Source: Exophiala sp. HKRS030 (taxonomy: Eukaryota; Ascomycota; Eurotiomycetes; Chaetothyriales; Herpotrichiellaceae). Taken from it: 64,000 bases of DNA. A model generated the notes under the pieces. That model saw only the letters and a program-made list of their open reading frames with translations, did no database searches and was not told the origin of the DNA. The translations under genes and the position numbers were made by a program. Positions 22,544 to 32,102 of the stretch are shown here, one piece after another. Where the stretch lies: assembly GCA_023897205.1 (NCBI GenBank), contig JAHWDD010000004.1, positions 3,162,001 to 3,226,000 on the forward strand, read 5' to 3'. Position 1 is the first letter of the stretch; each line of letters begins with the position of its first letter.

Positions 22544-24624
22544 CTAGCTGATGCCGAGTGATGGGACATTCCCCTGCTGTTCCTGGGCTTGTCCATTGAC
22601 TTCATAGGACACCTTAAATCGCATTTTCACTACATTGCCCTTTCCAACTGCCACCCCATTGAGTAAAATCTCTTGCTGAATTGCGCTTCGTGCTTTGGGC
22701 GCCATCTCACGCCCGCTTTGGGGTTTCAATTGCAGCGTGTAGCTCTTTTCCACGGCGACCTGGAAGTGGACGCCAGTGATGCGCTGAGCCGTCGAGTTGG
22801 AAAACCTCGCCGTGATTTGGATGCCGCCGGATGGCCCAGCAAGTCTCCGTGGTTCAAATTCAATGTCAATGTCTGATGAGAGTACTTTCACAGTTGTGCT
22901 GACCGGTAAGGATGACTCGAAAGTCCATTCGTCATCGGCAACCCCTGCGACTGCAGTCGTACCTCCTGGCACTTGCTGCACCGTTGGCTGAGGCGAACTT
23001 GCATGCAGTCCTGGTGTCGTTGATCTCGAACTCGAAGAGACCAACGCTGCAAACGGGTCAATGGGGGCTTGACTAGGTGGCGGTTGTTGCTGCACTGCTG
23101 GCACGGGGGTTGCTGGCTTGGACGAAGGCCGGACGTTCGAGACGCTTACGTATGGTTGATAGTTAGCTCGTGGTGTTACCTGAGGGATGATTTGCTGGTT
23201 CATTGATGGACTCGGAGCGCTTGAGAAGATTGACCCAGTAGGTGCCCCAAATGTGGTGTGCTGACCGAGGGAGATGGCGCCCAAGGTCCCTGGCCCAGAA
23301 CTGCTGTCCCCTATGGAAAGACCAAGTAAGTCGTCCTCGACCGTGTGAGATTTTGACGTTGCAGTGGTCGATGGCGGTGCCCCCGCATCCAGGAGGGAAA
23401 GCGAGGCGTTGGTATCTGCCTCAGGGGGCGCTGCAGCCGCTGCAGGTTCCGGGTCAAAATCAATCAGCGACAGCTCATTTGCCGCGTTCGTGCCAACCCC
23501 AGTCGTTGTGCCGAGCGTGCCTTTGGCAATCTTGTTGGCCGCGTCGACATCGCCAGCTTTCATCAACCTATATCGTTCAATGGTCCGGTGAATACTGTCG
23601 TTGATCTCGAGCAGTTTGGCCACAGCTTCGGCATCATCGGATTCCTCTTCACACATCTTCTGGATTTTCGGGTGCGCGCTTTGAAGGGCTGCCGCAAGTT
23701 CCTATCAATAGTCAGCCACAGGCCCAAGGACAATATAGTGCATCACGTACTTCAAACACATCTCCGTCGCCAATATTTTCACCTTGCTTATGATTTTGCA
23801 GCATCTCTTCAAGGATCTTGGCCTTCTGTTGTACTTTGGCGACTTCTTCAGCCGCTTTTGCCCGGTAATTCGTCTTGTTTCTCGTATCGTAGCCAGCCAT
23901 CACCTTCATCAAGCGATTTGCTTCCTGCAGGTCTTGAGGCCTCCCTCTTCGTATCAATTCCTGTAGTTTTGCAGATTGAGCTGCCCGGTCCTCTTCTTCC
24001 ATTTCCTCGGCAGACTGGAGGTTCTACAATCTGTCAGCACATGTTGACCGTGTCAGTACTTCTTGCGCCTACATCACTTGGGTTCAGCACCGCAGCATCC
24101 TCCCTGCGGACCTCAGGGAACATGTAGCCCTTGTATAACAACAGTCTGTGCATATCTCTTATGAATCCTAGATCCTCCTTGTACCTCGACGTCTGACATA
24201 TTGTCTGCCGCCATTCTTCGATGGCTTCTAAAATCTTACTTTGAACACGGCTCGGACGCACCGGAGGTCGTTCAGGGAAACGCCGGACAAGTTCATTGAG
24301 GAATTCTTTGGTACTGATCTGTAAATGAAAGGGATATCCGCAGTTCTTGACACATATGTCCAATAACGAGAGCGCTAATAGCGAGACATTGGGATTGCGG
24401 TGGTTGATAAGTTGCACGATTGTGACTGCAGCCTCTCGAGGTGCGTTGCCTTTCTTAGAGTTGACCAGGTCGACAATTTCTAGGTTCAAGGCCAGATTCG
24501 GTTCGAGGTTTGCAACTGGATCACAGGCATTGTATATGAAGCGCTGCAGCGTTGATCGGGGAGGTGAGAAGCCGTCGAATTGATACTGACCCCGAGAAGC
24601 CATTCGTGCTGAAGCGGCTTCCAT
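22544..24624 (-). CDS. GGA-type clathrin adaptor (VHS-GAT-GAE), trans-Golgi to endosome sorting
   Basis: Three exons with introns 24024-24072 and 23702-23750 give 660 residues, close to yeast Gga1/Gga2. Residues about 15-165 form the VHS domain (LQRFIYNACDP, LALSLLDICVKNCG), which binds sorting signals. Residues about 185-350 form the helical GAT domain, which binds Arf-GTP and ubiquitin. A Pro/Ser/Thr-rich hinge with acidic patches follows and would carry clathrin-box-like signals. The last 125 residues are a gamma-adaptin-ear domain (DDEWTFESSLP to the end), which recruits accessory proteins. All four landmarks occur in the right order and both introns are phase 0. A TCACGTG element lies 163 bases upstream of the start. 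Orthology to GGA1 versus GGA2 cannot be decided, since filamentous fungi usually have one copy. Confidence 0.93.
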
Positions 24625-25546
24625 TATTCGGGCGCAACCCTTCGATTTGAGAACTTGTTGTCACAATATGAGAGACTGCACATGTTCTGTTTACTTGGAT
24701 CTTCAAAGACAAGTCACCGCCGAAGGCTGGTGGCAGGAGGCTCCGACTTGCCTTGGCGGGGCAAATGGCCATCGTAACTTCTCTGGTCACGTGCGACTCA
24801 CCCAACAGTGCTAAAATTATTTGTTGGAGACCTTGTCATATTTACAAGGGGATCCCAGGAGGACGTCAGACTATGTTCCAGAGGGTATGCCGAATCATAC
24901 CGAATATCTTGTAACAATATAATCGCCTATCGAAGGGCGTTCGAGATGTGTCAGGACGATATGTTAGCACGTGAAATGACAAAGTGTCGCTTATATCACT
25001 CACCCTGTCTTACTTCATACTTCATCCTTCATTGTGACTGTGACTAACTACTAGATGTCGTTGAAGGTGAGGAGGAAAAGGTGCAAACAAACGAATGGTG
25101 CACAGGCGTATAAGACTATGTACATGTGCCCCGACGTATGGTAATCAGCCTTCACTCAGCTAACAGGTGCACTTATTACGACTCATGCCGGCAAAATGGC
25201 ATGATATGCGGAGTACAGCTTCAAGATTTCACATTTCACAAAGACGCCAGGGTAAATCTCTCAATTATCAAAGAGGGGAGGGAGTCTCGACTAGACACAG
25301 ACCATGTTAGCCATCGTCGGCCGACTTGGGTTAAGAGTATCAATTCGAGTGGTCTACAAGGACTCGTCCAGAAGTTCGAGCTGATGAAAAGAGCTTAGGA
25401 ATTCATTGCGATCTCTTGGTCTATCAGGATATTGGCACCACTCAATCTTGCGTGTTCGAGTGATGGTGAATCGGGAGTACATACTGCTATGCGTTCCGAC
25501 GACAAGGTTGCAGCTTCAAGCAGGATCGACGACGGCAATTCAAGTA
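24625..25546. other. intergenic region upstream of GGA
   Basis: Holds the GGA promoter with a TCACGTG element, then featureless sequence up to the 3' end of the EthD relic. No gene seen. Confidence 0.5.
24787..24793. promoter_or_regulatory. TCACGTG E-box upstream of GGA
   Basis: Cbf1/USF-type bHLH core, 163 bases before the GGA start codon. Role inferred from position. Confidence 0.35.
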
Positions 25547-26282
25547 CTATAGCGCTTGTGTCTTATCACCCGCTTCAGTGACCAGTTGATAGTCGTATTC
25601 GTCAACAACAGCGGCTTTACTGAGCAACTCCTTGGATCTTGGATCAGCCCGCGCCTCTGCCAACCCGGCCCAGGGAATATTCGCGGTTTCAAACTCGTGA
25701 AGGGCCAAGCGCCGAGAAGCACCTTCCGTCAACGACGAAACGAGATTGTAGCTGGTGGCGCGTCGAAAGCCTGGTGCTTTGTCCAGCTTCTCGACGTATT
25801 CCTGGCGATATCACTCGTCGAATCGGTCATCCAAGCCTTCGGGTGGCTTAACCGACAATGCCACAACAAATTTTGTCCTTCCTGAGATGACTTAGTGTCT
25901 GAGGCAATTGAGAATGGAGAGTGTGCGTGCCTGGCTTTTCTCCAGGAGCGTTGTGGATGTATTTGCGCTCGCAGATCCTGAGATCAATCTTAGCGAGATC
26001 AGGATACATATGCCCCTTGATTTCTGGGTGACCGCCGGGTTGCATCCGGTTGAATTCGTCGCTTTTGGTGAAGTTTATGTCATCTGTTGGGTATACCACA
26101 AGCCAAGGCAGAGGAGCGGCGTCTGGGCCTACGGCCTCGAATCGTAGAGCTGTTGGGATGCCACTCGTCGCAACGACATCGGGTATATGAATGTTATCGT
26201 ACCAAGCGAGCAACACATCATCTGAGACCAGATCCTGTCGCTCGTTCTTGGTGAAAGCAGCAATAATCCCTCGGACAGCCAA
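25547..26282 (-). pseudogene. EthD/dimeric alpha-beta-barrel protein, inactivated
   Basis: The frame encodes a two-module EthD-like (ferredoxin-fold) protein of about 228 residues: RGIIAAFTKNERQDLVSDDVLLAWYDNIHIPDV in the first half and a VEKLDKAPGFRRATSYNLV block in the second. Three irregularities are visible. No in-frame ATG exists: the frame begins at a TTG where MAVRGII would be expected, and a TAA lies just upstream (26286-26288). The only intron that restores the frame (25882-25930) has a GC donor. In exon 2 the codon expected to be Trp (FDE-W-YRQEY) is TGA at 25811-25813. Downstream sequence stays open for another 88 codons to a normal stop, so decay looks recent. EthD-type proteins assist ether or aromatic degradation and pigment or polyketide chemistry. 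It sits head-to-head with a broken SDR gene. Confidence 0.8.
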
Positions 26283-26664
26283 TTCTTACCAACGTCAGAT
26301 ACAATTGGGAGATTGTGTCGTTCGACCCTGGGCTCCGCCTGGCTCGATGGATAGCTATTTAAGAACCATTACCCTGGAATAAACCTAAACACTCGGACCT
26401 TCGACATTCCCGCGCTCTCGAATCTCACCTCCGTTCTTTGTCTCGGCCAAGTCGGTGGGCGGCAAAGAGATGTAGTACTGGGGTTCGGGGAGAGCATCGC
26501 CGGCCGATGTTTCCCTCAGGATTTAGCCGGTACGGAATAGGACTATGGAAAGCCGTCCCGGGAAAGCGACGTGAGTCCTGCATTTGGTCCTTCTAATCGC
26601 ATAGTACGACTCTGAACTTATCCGCTGCATCTCTTGCGTAGTTCAGTCACTCAGTTTCACCGCA
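26283..26664. promoter_or_regulatory. shared divergent promoter of the EthD and SDR relics
   Basis: A 382-base region between two divergently oriented, both damaged, catabolic-type genes. The arrangement suggests they were once co-expressed. No specific operator recognised. Confidence 0.4.
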
Positions 26665-27464
26665 ATGTCGCTGTCTGGAAAGGTAATTGCACTGACGGGA
26701 GGTGCATCTGGCATCGGCCTAGCTGCTTCACGGTTGCTTGCGTCGAAAGGGGCAAACCTTTCAATCGCCGATGTCCAGGAGAAGGCTCTCAAACGATCTG
26801 GCCGCAGGGCTGGAAATGTCAGGTGTGGAATTTCTCTCCACGGTCCTGGACGTCCGAGATTGGGAAGCAGTGGAATCTTGGGCAAAGGCGACATCGCAGA
26901 AGTTTGGGAAAGTCGATAGGTTAGTCACTCTAGCCGGTGTGGCTAGACAAGGGATACTCAAGCACAATATTGAAGAGATTGAGGATAGTGACTGGGAATG
27001 GGTGCTCGATGTCAACGTCAAGGGGACTTTAAACACGTTGAGAGCTACGATACCAAACATCAACAGCGGAGGGTCTCTGGTCCTTATCGCCAGTCTTGCC
27101 GACCTCCTTGGACATGCACAAAACGCAGCTTACATCTCCTCAAAACATGCAGTCGTTGGGCTGGCAAGATCTGCTACCTCCAAACTTGGACCTCGAAACA
27201 TCCGAGTCAACTGCGTCTGCCCGTAAGTTGTGGCCCCTTGCGAGTCCTGATCTACTGACGAGTCCATCAGAGGTCTAACTGCGACACCCCTTGTGGGATG
27301 CCACTCAGGGACCAGGTTCCCAGATGTTCGTCAAACTAAACCCCCTGCGAAGAGTTGGACAGCCAGAAGAGGTGGCCAACTTGATTGAGTTTCTTTTGTC
27401 TGATAACTCTTCCTTTATAACGGGGACCACACAAGTTGTGGATGGAGGCTTCCGGAATCTATAG
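26665..27464 (+). pseudogene. short-chain dehydrogenase/reductase (SDR), two frameshifts
   Basis: A classical SDR can be followed through three frames. The Rossmann start GKVIALTGGASGIGLAASRLLA carries the TGxxxGxG cofactor motif. At 26791-26793 (AAA) the frame must shift by one extra base to continue as NDLAAGLEMSGVEF and then VDRLVTLAGVARQG. The catalytic Ser region (LIASLADL) and Y-x3-K (AAYISSKHAV) follow in that frame. A 48-base intron (27223-27270) with good signals restores [15 protein letters not shown], after which a second one-base excess at GGG (27295-27297) is needed to reach [19 protein letters not shown] and the C-terminal VVDGG. All catalytic residues survive, so the gene is either a young pseudogene or carries two sequencing errors. 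Substrate unknown; probably NAD(P)-dependent alcohol or ketone chemistry. Confidence 0.8.
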
Positions 27465-29421
27465 AGACCTGCAACTAAAACAAAGAGCGTCGTAGATTCG
27501 CTGGCAGATATTGTATGTCCATGGGCTCGCCTGTCCTGTGGAGGCCTACTCTTCAGCTGAAGCTGGCCCACCATGGGACGAGGGTCCGGGGATTCCAGAA
27601 GGTGACCCGGCGCTAGGGTGGGGCGGCAGCATCTTGTGTCTGTTCGCCGGTGACAATGATCATCGCCGTATTTATTGTTGACGGCGTGCATGGCGTGATC
27701 ACTAGATAGATTCGGAGCGTGGTTTCACTCAAATCTAGTATCCGAGTCTCCCACCAAAGGAGAACACTTCTTGACCGCTAAGTGTAACCACCCAGATAAG
27801 CGGTCCCACGAGTTTCGGTGACCATGATATGGAAACCATCTTCACTGGCGATGCACGTCCAGTTGGCTATGATGTTGTGCCGGATGTTCAGCGCCCTAGA
27901 AAGCGAGCTCGTCGGGGCCATGTCTCTGAGGGCTGTCGCAAGCGGAAAGTCAAAGTGCGACATTGCTGAATGCAACCCGTGCACACCGTGCTCCATAGCC
28001 AAGTGAGAATGCACGTCGGGCAAAGACCAGGAGTATTCAATCCCAGTCCACGCTCATGCTGAGTTTGCTAAGTTGGATAGGAATCAAAGCTTGAGGACGC
28101 TCCATAGCCGCAGCTTTGCAGATGGCCTTTACCCGGGAAGTGCAATCAAATTACCTGATCTTGACATCGTAGGCAGTCGGGAACTCGACAAGACCTGTGA
28201 GCACCATCAGGGCGCTCAGCAAGAAAGTGATTTTGACAAATAAGGATCAGCAAAACACCGCAGGGAGTGGTGCAATTGATATTTTATTCTCGACCGACGA
28301 CGCGATCTGGTCGAGAAATCTGCACCAAAAAGCACGAGAGCAACGACTGCAGCCTCCCCCAGCGTTATGGAGATGCCTTCACCTGCGGTGTAGTGACTAC
28401 GGACTACAACGTCTTCCGAGAATCCAATGACGCCGGACGGGAATGGCGCTCAACGTCGGCAGGTGTTTGGATCGGACAGACATACACGACTATCGATGAT
28501 GACCGCAGTAGTTCCACGAGATATCTAGCTCACGGCCAGGGCGGGAAGTTTCTCTCTCTTGTCGACGACGCAACAACTCCTCAGTCCAACGAGGCCCTCC
28601 AGTGCGAGTTCCTCGCCGCGGTGTCGGTCGTGGTCGAAGGTAACAGAGTCCCGAGTGACATGTTCATCAAGGCGATTGGAAGGACCCTGGAACAGGTGCA
28701 AGGTAAAATGCCGCCCAGTTGGTACTCCTTCGGGGCCAAGGACGTGACCGACAGGATCAAGAAGGCAGGGCGTGACTTACAGTGGCGGCGATTCCTCTGA
28801 TGGATCCGAACTCGGAGAGAGAGGGACGGCAACAAATGGGATGTGAATGGCACTGGTCAACACGTAGATATAAACCCTGTGAGAATGCCTTGATGCTCCC
28901 CCATCGAGGCAAAAGGCAAGCGCTGTCGAATCAAGGTTACTAATAAATAGATTCACCTCGGATTCCGCTCGGAATTACACATTTTGAGGACATGCCCTTT
29001 GAGACGTCTGACATGGGATCGAGGCTCGGGCTTTTTGAAACGAAAATCACAGGTCGTTCAGCGTTGATCATATACCAGTCAACATCCCTCAAGACCTACT
29101 GCAGAAACAGCTCGACAGGAGCGTTCGCAACAATTATCACTTGTAGCGTGTCTGGCGGACGAGGACCGCGCCGGCCCTCGTGGATACCTAGAACTACTTC
29201 GTCCGAGCGCTCAATTGAGGTCATATTGGAGAGCACGGTCGTCTCATATACTGGAGATATCTAACTACGAGTAGGTCCCCTGCAAGAATTTACAATTCGG
29301 TTCGAAGTCGCAGATACACCCGAAGAAATGCTACAGCCCACGTTTTTTGTCTCCCAATGTATCCCAGAAGTATGCTTCTCGCTCAATCTAAAACAACTTC
29401 AAAAGATGCCTTCCCAGCCCA
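27465..29421. other. accessory stretch with unrecognised coding-like fragments
   Basis: No complete gene can be supported. Several stop-free, protein-like stretches lie on the plus strand in different frames: about 28007-28240, containing HAEFAKLDRNQS and a Cys/His patch, and 28267-28800, listed separately. A minus-strand frame (28023-27778) overlaps the first. The pattern resembles a degraded or heavily spliced gene next to the two pseudogenes. Confidence 0.4.
28267..28800 (+). CDS. possible gene fragment, unknown function
   Basis: An open frame of 177 codons ending in a stop. No ATG occurs in its first two-thirds, so it would need an upstream exon I cannot identify. The last 110 residues (from STSAGVWIGQTYTT to the C-terminal GRDLQWRRFL) have balanced, protein-like composition, and the N-terminal part is Cys-rich. 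No family recognised. It may be the 3' exon of an unknown gene or a relic. Confidence 0.3.
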   Translation: MVQLIFYSRPTTRSGREICTKKHESNDCSLPQRYGDAFTCGVVTTDYNVFRESNDAGREWRSTSAGVWIGQTYTTIDDDRSSSTRYLAHGQGGKFLSLVDDATTPQSNEALQCEFLAAVSVVVEGNRVPSDMFIKAIGRTLEQVQGKMPPSWYSFGAKDVTDRIKKAGRDLQWRRFL

Positions 29422-31157
29422 TCACCTAGCTCGGCGTGGACTGGCTATCTCCGCACTTTTCAGTGCGGGAGGCGCTGGGAGATCCTTCATGGGAGGTGGC
29501 GGCAACGGACCGCTTGGTGGAGGCGGCCGTACAGATAGTGGTGGGCTTGTAAGCGGGTTTCTATTCCCTACCAAGGAGTTGCTGCTGCTAGTCCTTGGTG
29601 GGAACAAAGGGCGCTGCGACGGCTCTATTGCAGAAGCCGGCTCCGGGATGTTGTCACGTTCACTGAAACCAAGTCGGTTCGCCCGATTGGAGACACCATT
29701 CGGCGGGTCGCGCGTCTCCAACGATAAATGTTGCAGTGAAAGAGGAGGAGGGGGGGATCTTTCGGCGATTCCTGTTGGAGTCTGTTGTGCTGGTTGGGAG
29801 GCAAACTGAGGTGCGGCTACCGTTATGTTGCCTGTCGTGGGACTTGCATAACGTCTTGCCGTGACTGGTGTGCCTCGGGCATCACTTGCGAATGACGCCG
29901 TCGAAGCGGCTGAGTTGGTGTATGAGGTATCTGAACTGGTGCCGTCACTTTTGAGGGATTTAGGTGCTGGTGGTGCCAAGTAAGATTTTCGGTTGTGTCT
30001 TTCCATCATGGAAACCGCCCATTCCGCCAGGTCGACTGGGGTTCGCTTTGCCGCTTGTACAAAGTTGTCTCGATCGTAGAGCTCTCTAGGCGTTGGCCTT
30101 TCGTCGGCATTCTTGAGAAGACATTTGGCAACGAAATCTTCCAGAATGGCAGGGAAAGCCTCGCTCTTCGGCAGTTTCGGTGCAGGCTCATGCACAATAG
30201 TCTGCAAAAGATCGAGTATACCCATTGGCCCAGCACTAGCTCTGTCGCCTGCAGCAGAGTCCGTAGAGTCAAAGGGAAACCGTCCAATAGCTAGCTCCAT
30301 CACTGTCAACCCCACGCTCCATACATCAGACTTGATCGTGTATGCGCCTCCCTGGATTCGTTCAGGTGCCATGTATGTGGAAGTGCCGACAAATGTGTTT
30401 GCGACGGAGTTGACTGTCTCGGTGGCAACACCAAAATCGCAGAGCTTGATCATGCCGCGGGAATTAACCAAGACATTGGAGGGTTTGATGTCACGATGCA
30501 TTATACGGTGTGCTTCGTAGAGATACACGAGACCCCCGAGTATTGATTCCGTGATCTTCCCAAGGACATCGACACGAATAGGTCCAAAATCTTTGGATAT
30601 ACGATCTAATGACCTAACAAAATGTCAGTAAGAGTCAGTGAAGGTGTGCCCAGTGAAACTTACCCGCAATCCATATATTCCATGCAAAGCACTATATCTC
30701 GTGCCTCATTCTGGAAAGCGCCATAGAATGTGATGACATATGGAGAACTGCAATCGTGACCAACCTGCAATTCTCTGACGATCTGCTTGCGGACGTTCTC
30801 CTTCGCATCAACTCGAATGATCTATATTTTGCTTAGCACACGTCAATGTCGCAGTCCTGGCCTGTTTACCTTTCTTGCCATAATAACCTTGGTAGAAGCA
30901 TGCATGACTTTACTGACGGTTCCTCCATTGCCTGCCCCTAGCTCTTTGAGGACCACCAAATCTTCGCTTCTCAGATCAAGTTTAAACTCAAGACCAATCT
31001 CCAAAGTGTCCGTCCGGTCACTCTCTGAATTTCCGAGAGCGCCCGGTATTTGCGAGTCTCCATCTGAAGGGTTTGAAGTTCTCGGTGGTGGAGCGCTCAA
31101 AGCCAACCCTTTTACATTCTTCCTCTTCAACGTCCTGGCCTTGAACTGGTCGGACAT
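29422..31157 (-). CDS. Ste7-type MAP kinase kinase (pheromone / invasive-growth pathway)
   Basis: Three exons with introns 30822-30869 and 30614-30663 give 545 residues. This dual-specificity kinase should phosphorylate the Fus3/Kss1-type MAPK. The Gly-rich loop (ELGAGNGGTVSKV) is in exon 1. The VxxK-type lysine is the last codon of exon 1 (K96). HRDIKPSN has Asp at 190, DFG is at 208-210, and the activation segment SVANT (Ser218 and Thr222) fits the S/T-x3-S/T pattern phosphorylated by the Ste11 kinase. GTSTYMAPERI follows. The C-terminal 190 residues are Ser/Pro-rich with PPPP tracts, the extension usual in filamentous-fungal Ste7 homologues (Fuz7, Mst7, MEK-2). Choice of the Ste7 branch over Pbs2 or Mkk1 rests on the activation loop and the C-terminal tail. 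Confidence 0.9.
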
Positions 31158-32102
31158 GACGAATATGGTCTCTCGAGGACGTGGGATGGTAGGATAAGCC
31201 CGAGTTCGCAGCGACGTCGACAAGTAGAGGATAGAGGCGTAAAGCGATTACGGGAGACAGGATATGTGTGAGTGAGACTGTACAGACGTAGGATAGTGAA
31301 CCGGGCGGCTAATTCAAACCCAAAATGCAAGGACAACCTGGTCCATGAGGCGCTTAAGAAGACAACGATCGGCCAGTCACAGTAAGTTTCCTCCGAATCC
31401 TGAGGGCCAATTGAGAGGAACTAAGAGACCAGTATGCATGAACACTTCAATACGAAGTGCATCTGCCAGGAAGAAAACGGCTTGAAAGTACGGAGTATAA
31501 AGGTGAAATCGAAGTGAGTCTCGAGGTTGGCAGATCGAAAATGGTGAAACTGAAGATAGGGGGCTATGCAAACGGCCCAGTGAGGATCTGGAACGATAAT
31601 CGCGTACGTGGAATGTCTGAAAGAAGACTCAGGCGAAAACCGATCAGTAGTTCATTGCATGGAAGGATAGTTGTCCATAACAGTTCGCCAATGGAGTGGT
31701 TAGTGGAAGATCAAGCGAAGGCGCCTATTTCCCTGAGGCTTGTCCTGTCCACGAGCACGAGTACAATCGACTCAACAATGGTTTCCTATGGCGCAGTCTA
31801 CTGTCGACACAGTGCACAAGTGACGAGACATCTGCAGCTTAATGTGATATACCTGGCCGTAGTATTGTAGACTCTACGGCAGACTGCAGACGCATTCTTG
31901 GGACAGCTCTGTGATGGGAAACTTAGGCGAGTGCGCCTGCGCCTTGACTTTTGTTCTAGACAACAGCATGCCCGCTCGTTTTTTGACCTTCTCCTTGTCT
32001 AGGTGAAAGTGACTGAGGCGCTCTCCGCTGTTGCCTAACTGCGCTTTCTCTCCTTTGACCTATCTAGATTCATCAGCTTGTCGCGATCCTCTTGTGATCA
32101 AC
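31158..32102. promoter_or_regulatory. divergent promoter region between the MAPKK and SPT6
   Basis: A 945-base head-to-head intergenic region. It contains an exact TACGGAGTA nonamer (31489-31497) and pyrimidine-rich leader sequence just before SPT6. A plus-strand open frame at 31457-31870 is not recognised and probably fortuitous. Confidence 0.5.

Noticed and set aside
27880..27975. Zn2Cys6-like basic stretch (CRKRKVKVRHC)
   Set aside because: Only two cysteines with wrong spacing and an early stop; not a zinc cluster.
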